A stretch of DNA of 64,000 nt from G965276765 sp965276825 (lineage in GTDB: Bacteria > Actinomycetota > Acidimicrobiia > Acidimicrobiales > Palsa-688). This document shows, one piece after another, positions 43,310-52,288 of the stretch. The first letter of the stretch is position 1, and each line of letters starts with the position of its first letter. The notes below the pieces were generated by a model, which saw nothing but the letters and a program-made list of their open reading frames with translations, was not told the DNA's origin and made no database searches. A program made the translations under genes and the position numbers. The stretch covers positions 3,100,001 through 3,164,000 of the forward strand of contig OZ255630.1 of NCBI GenBank assembly GCA_965276825.1, read 5' to 3'.

Positions 43310-44581
43310 TCAGCCGGGCGCAGCACGAGGCCGAGGCGCACGGGGTCGAGGCGCCCCGGGCCTGACCCCCCGGGCCAGCGTGACCAGCGTGGCCGTGACC
43401 GCCGCGAGGGCCGGGAGCGCGTTGGCGGTCCTCGGGGGCGCGAGGAGCCACGCCCCGGTGGTGAGGGCGACGGCGAGCACGGCCACGGTCCCTCGGCGCC
43501 AGGGCGGCGGCGCCTCGCGGGTCCGACCGGGACCAGCCGGGACGGGTGCCGGCCGGCAGCGGCGCCACGTCACCACGGTGAGGGCCACGGCCAGACCGAC
43601 GCCGATCCCGATCCGTGGCCCGTCGACGGCGTCGGGCACGACCAGCACCCAACTGACGACCGCGGCGACGCCGATGGGCCGGTCGTCGACGGTCACGAGG
43701 AGGAGCGGGACCTCGAGGAGGAGCAGGTAGCTGCTCCAGACGATCGGGCTGAGGAGCAGACCGGCGACGACCGCCGCACCGAACATCACCCGCTCGTCAC
43801 CGGTCCGGCGCAGGCGCCACCAGCCGCCGGCGAGGACGCCGAGGGCCGTGGCGCCGACCAGCCCGTCGGTGGTGAGGCGCCCGAACCCGACGCTCGACAG
43901 CAGGGAGGTGAGGGACCAGCTGCGGGCGGCCTCGTTGCCCTGGAGGACCGAGAGCAGGTGCGCGTAGCCGGCCGGCCCCAGCGGTCCGACAACGAAGCCG
44001 AGCCCGAGGGCGGTGACGAACACCGCACTGGCCACGGCCGCCGCGCGGTAGCGCCTGGTGGCGACGAGCCACACGATCATCGGGAGCAGGAAGAGCTTGC
44101 CGAGGGCCACCATCGCCACCACCACGCCGACGACCTGGACCCGGTCGCGATGGGCCCAAGCGGCCGCCAGGCCGAGGAAGAACAGGGCGTTGAGCGTGCC
44201 CATCTGGAGGCCGACGACGGTGGTCGACGCCACGAGGACGAGAGCGGCAGGCGCCGGTCCACGGCGGCCGAGTAGTGCGCAGCCCCCCACGACTGCGGCG
44301 ACCGACACGACCACGGCACAGCCACTCGCCCATCCTCGGGGGACCAGCGTGAAGGGGACGAACGCCCAGGCGACGAGGTCCGGGTAGACGAAGCCGTGCC
44401 CCGTGCGAAACACCGCCGACGACAGCGGGGGATACGGGCCGTGGCCGGCGCGGACGGCTCGTGCCCCCTGCAGCAACGCGTCGAAGTCGAAGGTGCCGAG
44501 CCGCCACCCGAAGGCCAGGAGGAGCACGAGGAGCACGGCTGCGAACCCAGCCGCCCCCCTTCTCGACCACGGGCCGCCCAT
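43310..44581 (-). CDS. GT87 (DUF2029) polyprenol-linked glycosyltransferase
   Basis: 423 residues with about ten membrane helices. The first extracytoplasmic loop carries the acidic pair RLGTFDFDALLQGARAVRAG, and YPDLVAWAFVPFTL follows, both hallmarks of GT-C mannosyl/arabinosyl-transferases that use decaprenyl-phosphate sugars. Given the decaprenyl-phosphoryl-arabinose genes at 52-55 kb, it may act in the same wall pathway. The alanine/proline/arginine-rich C-terminus is low complexity. It ends 14 bp from the convergent oxidoreductase. Confidence 0.8.
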   Translation of the reverse strand: MGGPWSRRGAAGFAAVLLVLLLAFGWRLGTFDFDALLQGARAVRAGHGPYPPLSSAVFRTGHGFVYPDLVAWAFVPFTLVPRGWASGCAVVVSVAAVVGGCALLGRRGPAPAALVLVASTTVVGLQMGTLNALFFLGLAAAWAHRDRVQVVGVVVAMVALGKLFLLPMIVWLVATRRYRAAAVASAVFVTALGLGFVVGPLGPAGYAHLLSVLQGNEAARSWSLTSLLSSVGFGRLTTDGLVGATALGVLAGGWWRLRRTGDERVMFGAAVVAGLLLSPIVWSSYLLLLEVPLLLVTVDDRPIGVAAVVSWVLVVPDAVDGPRIGIGVGLAVALTVVTWRRCRPAPVPAGPGRTREAPPPWRRGTVAVLAVALTTGAWLLAPPRTANALPALAAVTATLVTLARGVRPGAPRPRAPRPRAAPG

Positions 44582-44728
44582 GCCGGCCGACCGTACCCTT
44601 CGCGGCCCGAAGCCCCAGGGCCCGGACGGCCTTGTGGTGCCGTGGTCGCTTCGGCAGGATGTGCCGGCGCGACGAGCCTCGAAGAGGCGGGCTGCCTCGC
44701 GTCACACGACCGGAGGGACACCCAGCCC

Positions 44729-47332
44729 GTGGGGCCATTGGATCGAAACGGCGCCCGGACCGACGAGTTGGCCGGAGACGCCATCGGCGCCGCCGGCCTG
44801 CGATCGAACCCCGGGCGCACCGCGGCGGCGACGCGCCTCGTCCCAGGACCTGGAGGCAACCGGGCGATCGACCGCCTCACCGATCTGGCGGCCAGGCTCC
44901 TCGGGGTGCCGTCGGCGCAGGTCTCGCTCCTCACGACCGAGCAGGTCGTGGCCGGTGGCACCGGTCTGTCCCCGGGATCGATCGGTGCCTCGAGCGCACT
45001 CGACGACTCGATGTGCTCGGTCACCGCCGAGTCCGACGGTGTGCTGGCGGTCACCGACGCCGCGGCCGACCCGCGCGTCGCCACCCTGCCCCCGGTCGTG
45101 TCCGGCCAGGTGGGGGCGTATCTGGGCTTCCCGCTGGTCAACTCGGTGGGACGCGTCGTCGGCGCGCTGTGCGCGTTCGACCCCGAGTCGCGCGGTTGGT
45201 CGGCGTTCGACGTCGGGATCATCGAGGCGCTGGCCCAGAGCGTCATGGCCGAGCTCGAGCTGTCGGCGCTGTCGGCGGAGTACGAGCTGAGAAGGTTGCG
45301 CTGGGACGTCGCCAGCGAGGGTGCGGACATCGGGTCGTTCGAGATCGACGTGCGCACCGGCCGGATGGTCATCGACGAGCGGGCGCGCGCGCTGTACGGC
45401 TACCCCGACGACCGGGTCGTCGTGTCGCGGGACGACGCCGTCGAGCGCATCCATCCCGACGACCGGGCGTCGGTCGCCGCGCAGTACGCCGCGGCCGTCG
45501 AGTCGGGGCGCGACTACCGCGACGAGCACCGGATCGCGCGACCAGGTCGCCCGAGCCGGTGGGTGGCGGTCCGTGGACGGGTCCAGCGCGACCCGGAGGG
45601 TCGGCCGACCCGGCTCATCGGCGCCGTGTTCGACATCACCGAGGCGCGCTCGGCGCGTGACCAGGCCGCCTACCTGCTGGAGACGATGGCGACGGGATTC
45701 CTCGCCATGGACCACGACTGGCGGATCTCCTACGCCAACGCCCGCGCCGAGGAGATCCTGGCCCTGCCCTCCGACGTGATGGTCGGCTCGTCGCTCTGGG
45801 ACGTGTCCCCCGGTCTGAGCGACGTCGAGGCCGACGGGCGGTACCGCCGGGCGCTGGATTCGGGCGATCCGGTCGAGGTCGAGGCCTACTACCCGCACCT
45901 CGACGCGTGGTTCGAGGTCCGGGCCGTGCCGAGCGCCGACGGCCTCGCCGTCTACTTCATCGACATCACCAGCCGTCGCGTCGCACAGGAGGAGGCGGAG
46001 GCGGCCAGGCGCCACGCCGAGGCCATGCGGGCGCAGGCAGAGAAGGCGGCCTCTCGCCTGGCTCTCCTCGCGACGGTGAGTGCGGAGCTGGCGTCCAGCC
46101 TGGAGGCCGAGACCGCCGTCGCCAGGCTGGCCGAGCTGCTCGTGCCCTCCCTGGCCGACTGGTGCATCGTCACGTTGGTCGACGAGGCGGGCACGGCGCG
46201 CGACGTGGGCTCCTGGCACCGGGATCTCGACCTGCGCGAGGTGGTGGCGCGCTACGCCGCCACCCGCTTCGACGGACGGCTGCGCCCCGGCTCCCACGGC
46301 GAGGCCAGGGCGGCGCGCCGGGTGGTCGTCACCCCGAGCGGCGTGACCGAGACGGCCGCGACGGTCATCGGCTCGGACGAGGCCCTCGCCGCGCTCCGCC
46401 AGCTGGCCCCCGAGTCGGCGGCCGTGGTCCCGCTGATCACCAACGACCGTGTCGTCGGCCTCGTCACCCTCTGCCGGGGGGCGGCCCGGCTGCCCATGTC
46501 GGACGAGGCCCTCGCCACCGCACAGCAGGTCGCGGACCGGGTGACGATCGCGCTCGACAATGCGCGCCTCTACAGTGACCAGCGCTCCCTGGCCGAAGGG
46601 CTGCAACGGAGCCTCCTCACCCCACCCCCCGATACCGACGACGCCCACATCGCTGTCCGCTACGTGCCGGCGGCCGAGCGGGCGTCGGTCGGCGGCGACT
46701 GGTTCGACTCGTTCCTCCAGCCCGACGGGGCCACGGTGCTGGTCATCGGGGACGTCGTCGGGCACGACACCGAGGCCGCCGCCGCGATGGGTCAGCTGCG
46801 TGGGCTGCTCCGGGGCATCGCCTGGTCGAGTGGGCTCGGACCGGCGGCCGTGCTCGCCGGGCTCGACGACGCCATGCAGGGTCTCGCCGTCGACACCACA
46901 GCCAGCGCCATCGTCGCCTGCCTCGAGCAGGCCGGCGAGCACGGCCAGCAAGGCGGCCGGACCCTCCGCTGGTCCAACGCCGGCCACCCGCCGCCGCTCC
47001 TGCTGCGCCCCGACGGGACGGTGGCGACCCTCGACGCGGCTGCGCCCGAGCTCCTCCTCGGCATCGATCCCCGGACGGGCCGCTCCGAATCGGTGCTGGA
47101 GGTCGAGTCGGGCACGACGGTGCTCCTCTACACCGACGGGCTGGTCGAGCGCCACGGGCTGAGCCTCGACGACGGCCTCGCCCGGTTGGCCCGCACCCTC
47201 GCCGACCTGGCCGACCTGCCCCTCGAGGTGCTCTGCGACGAGCTGCTCTCGCGGATGCTCCCGGAGCGCTCGCCCGACGACGTGGCCCTGGTCGCCCTGC
47301 GCCTGCGGCCCGGGGCCGGCCCGGCGCGCTGA
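44729..47332 (+). CDS. GAF-PAS-SpoIIE (PP2C) sensor phosphatase
   Basis: 867 residues from GTG 44729, with GGAGGG 11 bp upstream. Order: GAF (about 40-175, FPLVNSVGRVVGALCAFDPE), PAS (about 200-310, GSFEIDVRTGRMVIDERARA), PAS (about 320-410), a short coiled linker, second GAF (about 445-610), then a SpoIIE-type PP2C domain with metal aspartates in ERASVGGDWFDSF and VLVIGDVVGHDTEAAAAMGQ. No membrane segment. Such proteins dephosphorylate anti-anti-sigma factors in response to a sensed signal. The target is not encoded nearby. Confidence 0.88.
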   Translation: MGPLDRNGARTDELAGDAIGAAGLRSNPGRTAAATRLVPGPGGNRAIDRLTDLAARLLGVPSAQVSLLTTEQVVAGGTGLSPGSIGASSALDDSMCSVTAESDGVLAVTDAAADPRVATLPPVVSGQVGAYLGFPLVNSVGRVVGALCAFDPESRGWSAFDVGIIEALAQSVMAELELSALSAEYELRRLRWDVASEGADIGSFEIDVRTGRMVIDERARALYGYPDDRVVVSRDDAVERIHPDDRASVAAQYAAAVESGRDYRDEHRIARPGRPSRWVAVRGRVQRDPEGRPTRLIGAVFDITEARSARDQAAYLLETMATGFLAMDHDWRISYANARAEEILALPSDVMVGSSLWDVSPGLSDVEADGRYRRALDSGDPVEVEAYYPHLDAWFEVRAVPSADGLAVYFIDITSRRVAQEEAEAARRHAEAMRAQAEKAASRLALLATVSAELASSLEAETAVARLAELLVPSLADWCIVTLVDEAGTARDVGSWHRDLDLREVVARYAATRFDGRLRPGSHGEARAARRVVVTPSGVTETAATVIGSDEALAALRQLAPESAAVVPLITNDRVVGLVTLCRGAARLPMSDEALATAQQVADRVTIALDNARLYSDQRSLAEGLQRSLLTPPPDTDDAHIAVRYVPAAERASVGGDWFDSFLQPDGATVLVIGDVVGHDTEAAAAMGQLRGLLRGIAWSSGLGPAAVLAGLDDAMQGLAVDTTASAIVACLEQAGEHGQQGGRTLRWSNAGHPPPLLLRPDGTVATLDAAAPELLLGIDPRTGRSESVLEVESGTTVLLYTDGLVERHGLSLDDGLARLARTLADLADLPLEVLCDELLSRMLPERSPDDVALVALRLRPGAGPAR

Positions 47333-47366
47333 GTCGCGGTTCTCGCCTCCCGGTCGGCGACGGGGG

Positions 47367-48848
47367 TCAGAGGCCGCCGAGCTGCTCGCGCAGCGACCCG
47401 ACGATGTGCTCGGCCGCGTCACGGCCCGCGCCGGTGCCGTAGACGGCGAAATCCGGGCGGACGAGGATGACGTCGGCCGCGGTCTCGGCGAACCACGCCG
47501 GGTAGGGGGCCGGCGCGGCGGAGCAGTCGACTCCGATGCCGCCGAGCCAGGAGAACCACGCGGCGCTCGGGCCGGTGAGGTCGGTCCGCGGGTCGCCGTG
47601 GCGCCCGTGCAGGGCCCAGCCCCTCCCCAGCAGCTCGTCGGTCCTGCCCGGGTCCCCACCGAGCCCATCGGTGCCCTGGACCCCGAGGTGCCCGGCGTGG
47701 GGGTCGCCCGGCAGGGTGATGCCGGGCCCGAGGGCGGGCGGAGGGGGCGGCGCGACCGGACCCGAGGCCGCGGCGGACGCCGCCATCTCGTGGTCGCGGG
47801 CGGCCGCTGCCACCGGGTCCGAGACGCAGATGATCCGCCCCAGATCGACGGAGAAGTCGATCTCGGTCCTCACCTGGGGCGAGCGCTCGGAACCGTAGGT
47901 GTCGAGGAGGGCCGGGTCGGCCTGGCCGGCGAGGACAGCGTCGAGCTTCCAGACCAGGTTGGCCGCGTCCCGGAGGCCGGCGCAGAGGCCCTGGCCGGCG
48001 AAGGGCGGCATCCGGTGGGCGGCGTCGCCGGCGAGCAGCACCCGACCGGCTCGCCACCGGCGCGCCGTCGCCGCCTCGAAGCGGTAGACGGCGTGGCGCT
48101 CCAGGGTGGCGTTGCCCGGCTCGACACCCCACGGGGCCAGCAACCGCCACGCCGCATCCTCGGCGGCGAGCGACTCGCGGTCCTCGCCGGGAAGGGCGCG
48201 AAACTCCCAGCGCCTGCGCCCCGGCCCTCCGGAGACGGCGGTGGTCGGCCGCGACGGGTCACAGACCTGCACGTTGAGCGGCTCCCACCGGGCAGGCGCG
48301 TGCGGCACCACGTCGACGATCAGCCAGTCCTCGTGCAGGCCGAGGTCATCGTCGGCGATGCCGAGCAGCGCCCGCACCGTGCTGCGGGCGCCGTCGCAGC
48401 CGACCACCCAGCCGCCGAGCGCCTCGAGGTCGGCCAGGGTCCGGATCTCGACGTCGCGGGCCACGGTGACCGTCGGCAGCTCGGTCAGGCGCGACTCGAG
48501 GGCGCCCTCCAGGTCGGGCTGGGCGAACATGGACGACTCCGGCCAGCCCGACGTGGACGACCCGGGATCGGGCTGGAGGCGCAGGAGGACGTCGCCGGCC
48601 GCCGAGCGCCATTCGTAGGCGTCCATCGGCTCGGTTCGGGGGGCCAGGCCGGCCATCACGCCGGCCGCGTCGAGGATCCGGGCGCCGTGGTGGTCGAGGT
48701 GCACCGCCCTCGGCCGGCCCGGCGACGCCGACCGCTTGTCGACGACGCGCACCTGCCAGCCGTGGACGCCGAGGAGGCAGGCGACGGTCATGCCGACCGG
48801 CCCAGCGCCGACCACGGTGACGTCGGGCCGTGGTGCCGGACCCGTCAC
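47367..48848 (-). CDS. FAD-dependent aromatic hydroxylase
   Basis: 493 residues from GTG 48848. It has the class A monooxygenase layout: VTVVGAGPVGMTVACLLG (FAD), then RAVHLDHHGARILDAAG, the DG motif VVGCDGARSTVRALLG and the late GRVLLAGDAAHRMPPFAGQG. These enzymes hydroxylate phenolic rings using NAD(P)H and O2. Its start overlaps the stop of the UbiA gene by 4 bp (GTGA). Together with the type III PKS and methyltransferase it should oxidise the polyketide ring, as SrsC does in the phenolic-lipid pathway of Streptomyces griseus. Confidence 0.88.
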   Translation of the reverse strand: MTGPAPRPDVTVVGAGPVGMTVACLLGVHGWQVRVVDKRSASPGRPRAVHLDHHGARILDAAGVMAGLAPRTEPMDAYEWRSAAGDVLLRLQPDPGSSTSGWPESSMFAQPDLEGALESRLTELPTVTVARDVEIRTLADLEALGGWVVGCDGARSTVRALLGIADDDLGLHEDWLIVDVVPHAPARWEPLNVQVCDPSRPTTAVSGGPGRRRWEFRALPGEDRESLAAEDAAWRLLAPWGVEPGNATLERHAVYRFEAATARRWRAGRVLLAGDAAHRMPPFAGQGLCAGLRDAANLVWKLDAVLAGQADPALLDTYGSERSPQVRTEIDFSVDLGRIICVSDPVAAAARDHEMAASAAASGPVAPPPPPALGPGITLPGDPHAGHLGVQGTDGLGGDPGRTDELLGRGWALHGRHGDPRTDLTGPSAAWFSWLGGIGVDCSAAPAPYPAWFAETAADVILVRPDFAVYGTGAGRDAAEHIVGSLREQLGGL

Positions 48849-49723
48849 AGCTGCTTGCCCCGGCTGGCGAGCATGGCCACGTCGACGAGGGCGACGACCA
48901 GCGAGGAGTGGAAGAGCACGGCGGGCGCGCCGCGCCGCAGGGCCACCACCCCCCCGGCGACCACGCCGACGGCCACCACCAGCCCGGCCGCCGTCCAGCC
49001 GGGCCGGCCGGGTCCGAATGCGACCACGGCGGACGCCACGACCAGCAGGAGGCAGGAGCCGGCGACGCTGCCTTCCCGGCCGAGGCGGTGGGGCAGGCCG
49101 CGCACGCCGGTGGCCGCGTCGGCGACGAGGTCGGGCACCGTGTTGGCCAGGTGGGCGCCGACGCCGAGCAGCGCCGCGGCCACCAGGGCCCACCAGGGTG
49201 GCCACGGGGCGCCAGGGCGGCCGAGGGACACGAAGGCGACGAGGAGGGCGAAGCTGAGCGCGTACGGCGCCCACGACCACCAGCTGGCCTTGAGTCCGGC
49301 GTTGTAGCCCCACGCCAGCGCGACCGCGACCAGGTGAGCGGCTCCGGCGCGCCACCCCGACAGCAGCGAGAGCGGCACGCACGCGGTCAGGGCGACGGCG
49401 GCGGCCACGCCGACGGTGCGGCGCGCCACCCGCCCCGACGGGATCGGCTTGTCGCGCCGACCCGCGGCCGCGTCGCGCCGGGCGTCGAGCCAGTCGTTGT
49501 TCCACCCGACCGAGAGCTGGCCGGCGAGCACGGCGGCGGCGACCGCAGCCACGCCGGCCCCGCTCCTGGCGGTCGCCGAGGCGAGCACGGCGGCCACGAC
49601 CGTCACCGCCGCAGTGGGCTCGGGGTGGCATGCCCGCACCAACGCCGCGGCGGCGGCCGGCCGCCTCGCTGGTGCTGAGTCGCTGCCGCGGTCGGTGGCC
49701 CTCGACCGCATGACGATCACCAT
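48845..49723 (-). CDS. UbiA family prenyltransferase
   Basis: 292 residues, about eight membrane helices. The two aspartate-rich motifs are NNDWLDARRDAA (NDxxDxxxD) and NTVPDLVADAATG, which bind the prenyl diphosphate through Mg2+. The middle RDKPIPSGRVARR is the usual cytosolic loop. It attaches a prenyl chain to an aromatic ring. Being coupled to a flavin hydroxylase and divergent from a methyltransferase/PKS pair, it is more likely a pathway-specific enzyme than MenA. Starts at ATG 49723 or 49711. Confidence 0.87.
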   Translation of the reverse strand: MVIVMRSRATDRGSDSAPARRPAAAAALVRACHPEPTAAVTVVAAVLASATARSGAGVAAVAAAVLAGQLSVGWNNDWLDARRDAAAGRRDKPIPSGRVARRTVGVAAAVALTACVPLSLLSGWRAGAAHLVAVALAWGYNAGLKASWWSWAPYALSFALLVAFVSLGRPGAPWPPWWALVAAALLGVGAHLANTVPDLVADAATGVRGLPHRLGREGSVAGSCLLLVVASAVVAFGPGRPGWTAAGLVVAVGVVAGGVVALRRGAPAVLFHSSLVVALVDVAMLASRGKQL

Positions 49724-49751
49724 AGGACCGCGGCTGTGATTGGGTGGCGAG

Positions 49752-50462
49752 GTGCCGGTCGCCACTGTTCGAGCCCGCAACGACCCACGGCAGTACGACG
49801 ACCTCGCGGCCGAGTGGTGGGACCGTCGGGGCGCCTTCGCCATGCTGCACTGGCTTGCCGCGGCGCGCGCCGCGCTGGTCCCGGCCGCCGCCAGGCCGGG
49901 CGCCGTGCTCGTCGACGTCGGGTGCGGCGCAGGGCTGCTCGCCCCGCACCTGGCCGGAAAGGGCTACCGCCACGTGGGTGCCGACCTCACGGCGTCGGCG
50001 TTGGCCCAGGCGGCCAGGCACGGGGTGTGCGTGACCCGGGGGGATGCCGCCGCCCTCGCCGTGCGCGACGGCGCAGCCGACGTGGTGTGCGCCGGGGAGA
50101 TCCTCGAGCACGTGGTCGACACGGGAGCGGTCGTGGCCGAGGCCTGTCGGATCCTGCGACCGGGAGGGACCCTGGTGATCGACACGATCGCCGCGACCCG
50201 CCTGGCGCGCCTCGTCGCCGTCGGGATGGCCGAGCGGCTGCCGGGAGGCGCCCCCCCCGGACTCCACGACCCGACCCTCTTCGTCGACCGCCGTGCCCTC
50301 GTCGATGCGGGCGCGGCGCACGGCGTGGCCCTGCGGCTCTGCGGCATCCGGCCGGCGTGGGGCCAGCTGGCCGGATGGGCGCTCGGGGCGCGGACGTCGG
50401 TGGCCATGGTCCCGGCGTTCACCAGCGCCGTGCTGTTCCAGGCCTGGGGGATCAAGTCGTGA
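49752..50462 (+). CDS. UbiG-like SAM-dependent O-methyltransferase
   Basis: 236 residues from GTG 49752; TTG 49740 is possible. The beginning DPRQYDDLAAEWWDRRGAFA is the UbiG/Coq3 hallmark, followed by AVLVDVGCGAGLLAPHLAGK (motif I), ADLTASALAQAARHG and ADVVCAGEILEHVVDTG. UbiG-type enzymes methylate ring hydroxyls of quinone precursors. It is divergent from the UbiA gene and lies 61 bp before the type III PKS, so methylation of the PKS product is the natural inference. Confidence 0.87.
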   Translation: MPVATVRARNDPRQYDDLAAEWWDRRGAFAMLHWLAAARAALVPAAARPGAVLVDVGCGAGLLAPHLAGKGYRHVGADLTASALAQAARHGVCVTRGDAAALAVRDGAADVVCAGEILEHVVDTGAVVAEACRILRPGGTLVIDTIAATRLARLVAVGMAERLPGGAPPGLHDPTLFVDRRALVDAGAAHGVALRLCGIRPAWGQLAGWALGARTSVAMVPAFTSAVLFQAWGIKS

Positions 50463-50523
50463 GCACGAGGTGGGAACCGACCAGCAGAGCAGCCCGCTGG
50501 GCCCTCTCGGGGAGGGTGCCCCG

Positions 50524-51645
50524 ATGACCACGACGACGACCATGGTCGCCGCGAGCGAGCGGACCGCGCGGAGGGAGCGGCGCGCGAGCGCGCCTGCGGT
50601 CGTGTCCGGCGCCGGCCATGCCTTTCCCCCTGGCCGCTCCCAGGAGGAGTACTGGGAGCGCTTCTACGGTCCCCACATCGGCCACAATCGCTGGGCCAGG
50701 AAGGTCTTCCTCTCGGCCGGCTGCGGGTTCCGCCACACCGCGGTCGATCCGACGGTCGAGGACATCTCCGGGTGGTCGACCGGGGCCCGCATGGGCCGCT
50801 ACCTCGACGAGGCCCTCCCGCTGGCCGAGGGGGCGGCGGCCGCCGCCCTGGACCGCTCGGGTCTGCGCGTCGGCGACCTCGGGCTCCTGGCCGTGGTGTC
50901 GTGCACGGGCTACACGACCCCCGGGCTCGACATCCGCCTGGCCGAGCGACTCGGGGCCGACCCGTCGCTCGAGCGGCTGCTGATCGGCCACATGGGCTGC
51001 TACGCCGCCCTTCCCGGCCTCGGCGCGGTCAGCGACCGGGTCGTCGCCCGAGGTCGTCCTGCCCTGCTCGTGTGCACCGAGGTGGCCAGCCTGCACGTCC
51101 AGCCCCCCTGCGACGACCTCGAGCAGGTCGTCGCTCACGCCCTGTTCTCCGACGGCGCCGCTGCGGTCGCGGTCGAGCCCGGCGGCGACGGCGGCCCGGG
51201 GCTCGAGGTGGTCGACCTGGCGGCGCGCACCGACACGTCGACCGCCGACCACATGCGCTGGGACATCACCGACCTCGGCTTCAAGATGGGCCTGTCGCGT
51301 CGGGTGCCCGACGTGCTCGCCCGTCAGGTGGTCCCCTTCGTCGACGGGCTGCTGGCGGCCAACGGCGTCGACCGCGACGAGGTCGACGGCTGGGCGGTCC
51401 ACCCCGGCGGCCCGCGGGTGCTCGACGTGGTGGCGGACCGGCTCGGCCTCGACGACGACGCCCTCGATGCGTCCAGGCGGGTCCTCGACCGACACGGCAA
51501 CTGCTCGTCGGCGACGGTGCTGGTCGTGCTCGACGAGCTGCGCTCCGCCCGGCCCCCTGCTCCCGGCCGCTACGTCGTGGCCCTGGCGTTCGGGCCCGGC
51601 CTGACCCTGTACGGGGCGCTCCTGCGGGCCGCCCAGCCGCGCTGA
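50524..51645 (+). CDS. Type III polyketide synthase (chalcone/stilbene synthase-like)
   Basis: 373 residues from ATG 50524 (GGAGGG about 9 bp upstream). Catalytic triad by family alignment: Cys 159 in LIGHMGCYAALPGL, His 293 in GWAVHPGGPRVLD, Asn 326 in DRHGNCSSATVLVVL. The closing GFGPG-type loop is LAFGPGLTLYGALL. It condenses an acyl-CoA with malonyl-CoA units to an alkylresorcinol or alkylpyrone. The starter and chain length cannot be read here. It forms a unit with the methyltransferase upstream and the UbiA/hydroxylase pair on the other strand. Confidence 0.92.
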   Translation: MTTTTTMVAASERTARRERRASAPAVVSGAGHAFPPGRSQEEYWERFYGPHIGHNRWARKVFLSAGCGFRHTAVDPTVEDISGWSTGARMGRYLDEALPLAEGAAAAALDRSGLRVGDLGLLAVVSCTGYTTPGLDIRLAERLGADPSLERLLIGHMGCYAALPGLGAVSDRVVARGRPALLVCTEVASLHVQPPCDDLEQVVAHALFSDGAAAVAVEPGGDGGPGLEVVDLAARTDTSTADHMRWDITDLGFKMGLSRRVPDVLARQVVPFVDGLLAANGVDRDEVDGWAVHPGGPRVLDVVADRLGLDDDALDASRRVLDRHGNCSSATVLVVLDELRSARPPAPGRYVVALAFGPGLTLYGALLRAAQPR

Positions 51646-51673
51646 GCCAGCCGACCGGGCTCTGGCGGGCACG

Positions 51674-52210
51674 TTACGGGCGGCTGGTGGGCGGCGGGAG
51701 GGCGAGGTGGGCGAGGATCTCGTCGGCGACCTGCCCGACGCGGCGGTGGCCGGTCTCGCAGACCAGGTCGGCCAGCCCGGTGAGCGCCGGGTCCCTGGCC
51801 CGGTGCATGCCATCGAGGCGGGCCATCAGGTCGCCGTCGAGCCAGGGTCGCGGGGTGCCGACGATGCGGGCGGCCAGGACGGCGGGCGCGGCCCGGAGGT
51901 AGACGACCCGACCCTGTCGAACCATCAGCTGCTGCCTGGACCGGTCCTCCGCCACGCTGGCGGCGACCGTGACCAGGAGGGGCGCGGGGGCGGCGGCGGC
52001 CAGGTCGAGCTGGAGCCCCTCCAGCGCGTGGAGGGCGTCGGGTCCCCACGCGGACAGCTCGGCGACGCGACGTCCGGTGCCGGCGGCGAGGGCGGCGTCG
52101 TTGTCGACCACCGGCCAGCCGAGCCGGGCCCGCAGCTCGGCGGCGACGCTCGACTTGCCGCTGCCCATCAGGCCGACCAGAAACAGACGGGCGTCACGCT
52201 CGGGGACCAC
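51674..52210 (-). CDS. Shikimate kinase-like P-loop kinase
   Basis: 178 residues from GTG 52210. Walker A is FLVGLMGSGKSSVAAELRAR, followed by WPVVDNDAALAAGTGRRVAE, where DND replaces the DTD of shikimate kinase, and later VVYLRAAPAVLAARI. The lid includes RPWLDGDLMARLDGMHRARD. The family phosphorylates shikimate or similar small alcohols, but identity with AroK is not certain: substrate residues differ and it is not near other aro genes. It faces away from the DPPR synthase gene. Confidence 0.72.
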   Translation of the reverse strand: MVPERDARLFLVGLMGSGKSSVAAELRARLGWPVVDNDAALAAGTGRRVAELSAWGPDALHALEGLQLDLAAAAPAPLLVTVAASVAEDRSRQQLMVRQGRVVYLRAAPAVLAARIVGTPRPWLDGDLMARLDGMHRARDPALTGLADLVCETGHRRVGQVADEILAHLALPPPTSRP

Positions 52211-52288
52211 CGTGGCAACGTAGCGGTCGCCGGAGGGGCGCCCACCTGGACGGAGGTGCGTGGGGGTGCACGAGTAGCATCCATCGTC

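Noticed and set aside
41832..43652. Minus-strand open frame that extends the radical SAM gene to over 1,000 codons
   Set aside because: The extension is the reverse of the flavin disulfide oxidoreductase gene and has glycine/arginine-rich shadow composition. The family start MKGVPAVSRT at 41831 is convincing.
48849..50543. Minus-strand extension of the flavin hydroxylase frame across UbiA and the methyltransferase
   Set aside because: It is a shadow in high-GC DNA; UbiA is intact in another minus-strand frame and the hydroxylase starts naturally at GTG 48848.
51674..52210. Assignment as aroK
   Set aside because: The P-loop is good but the substrate-site DTD is DND and there are no other shikimate-pathway genes nearby, so only a family-level name is given.
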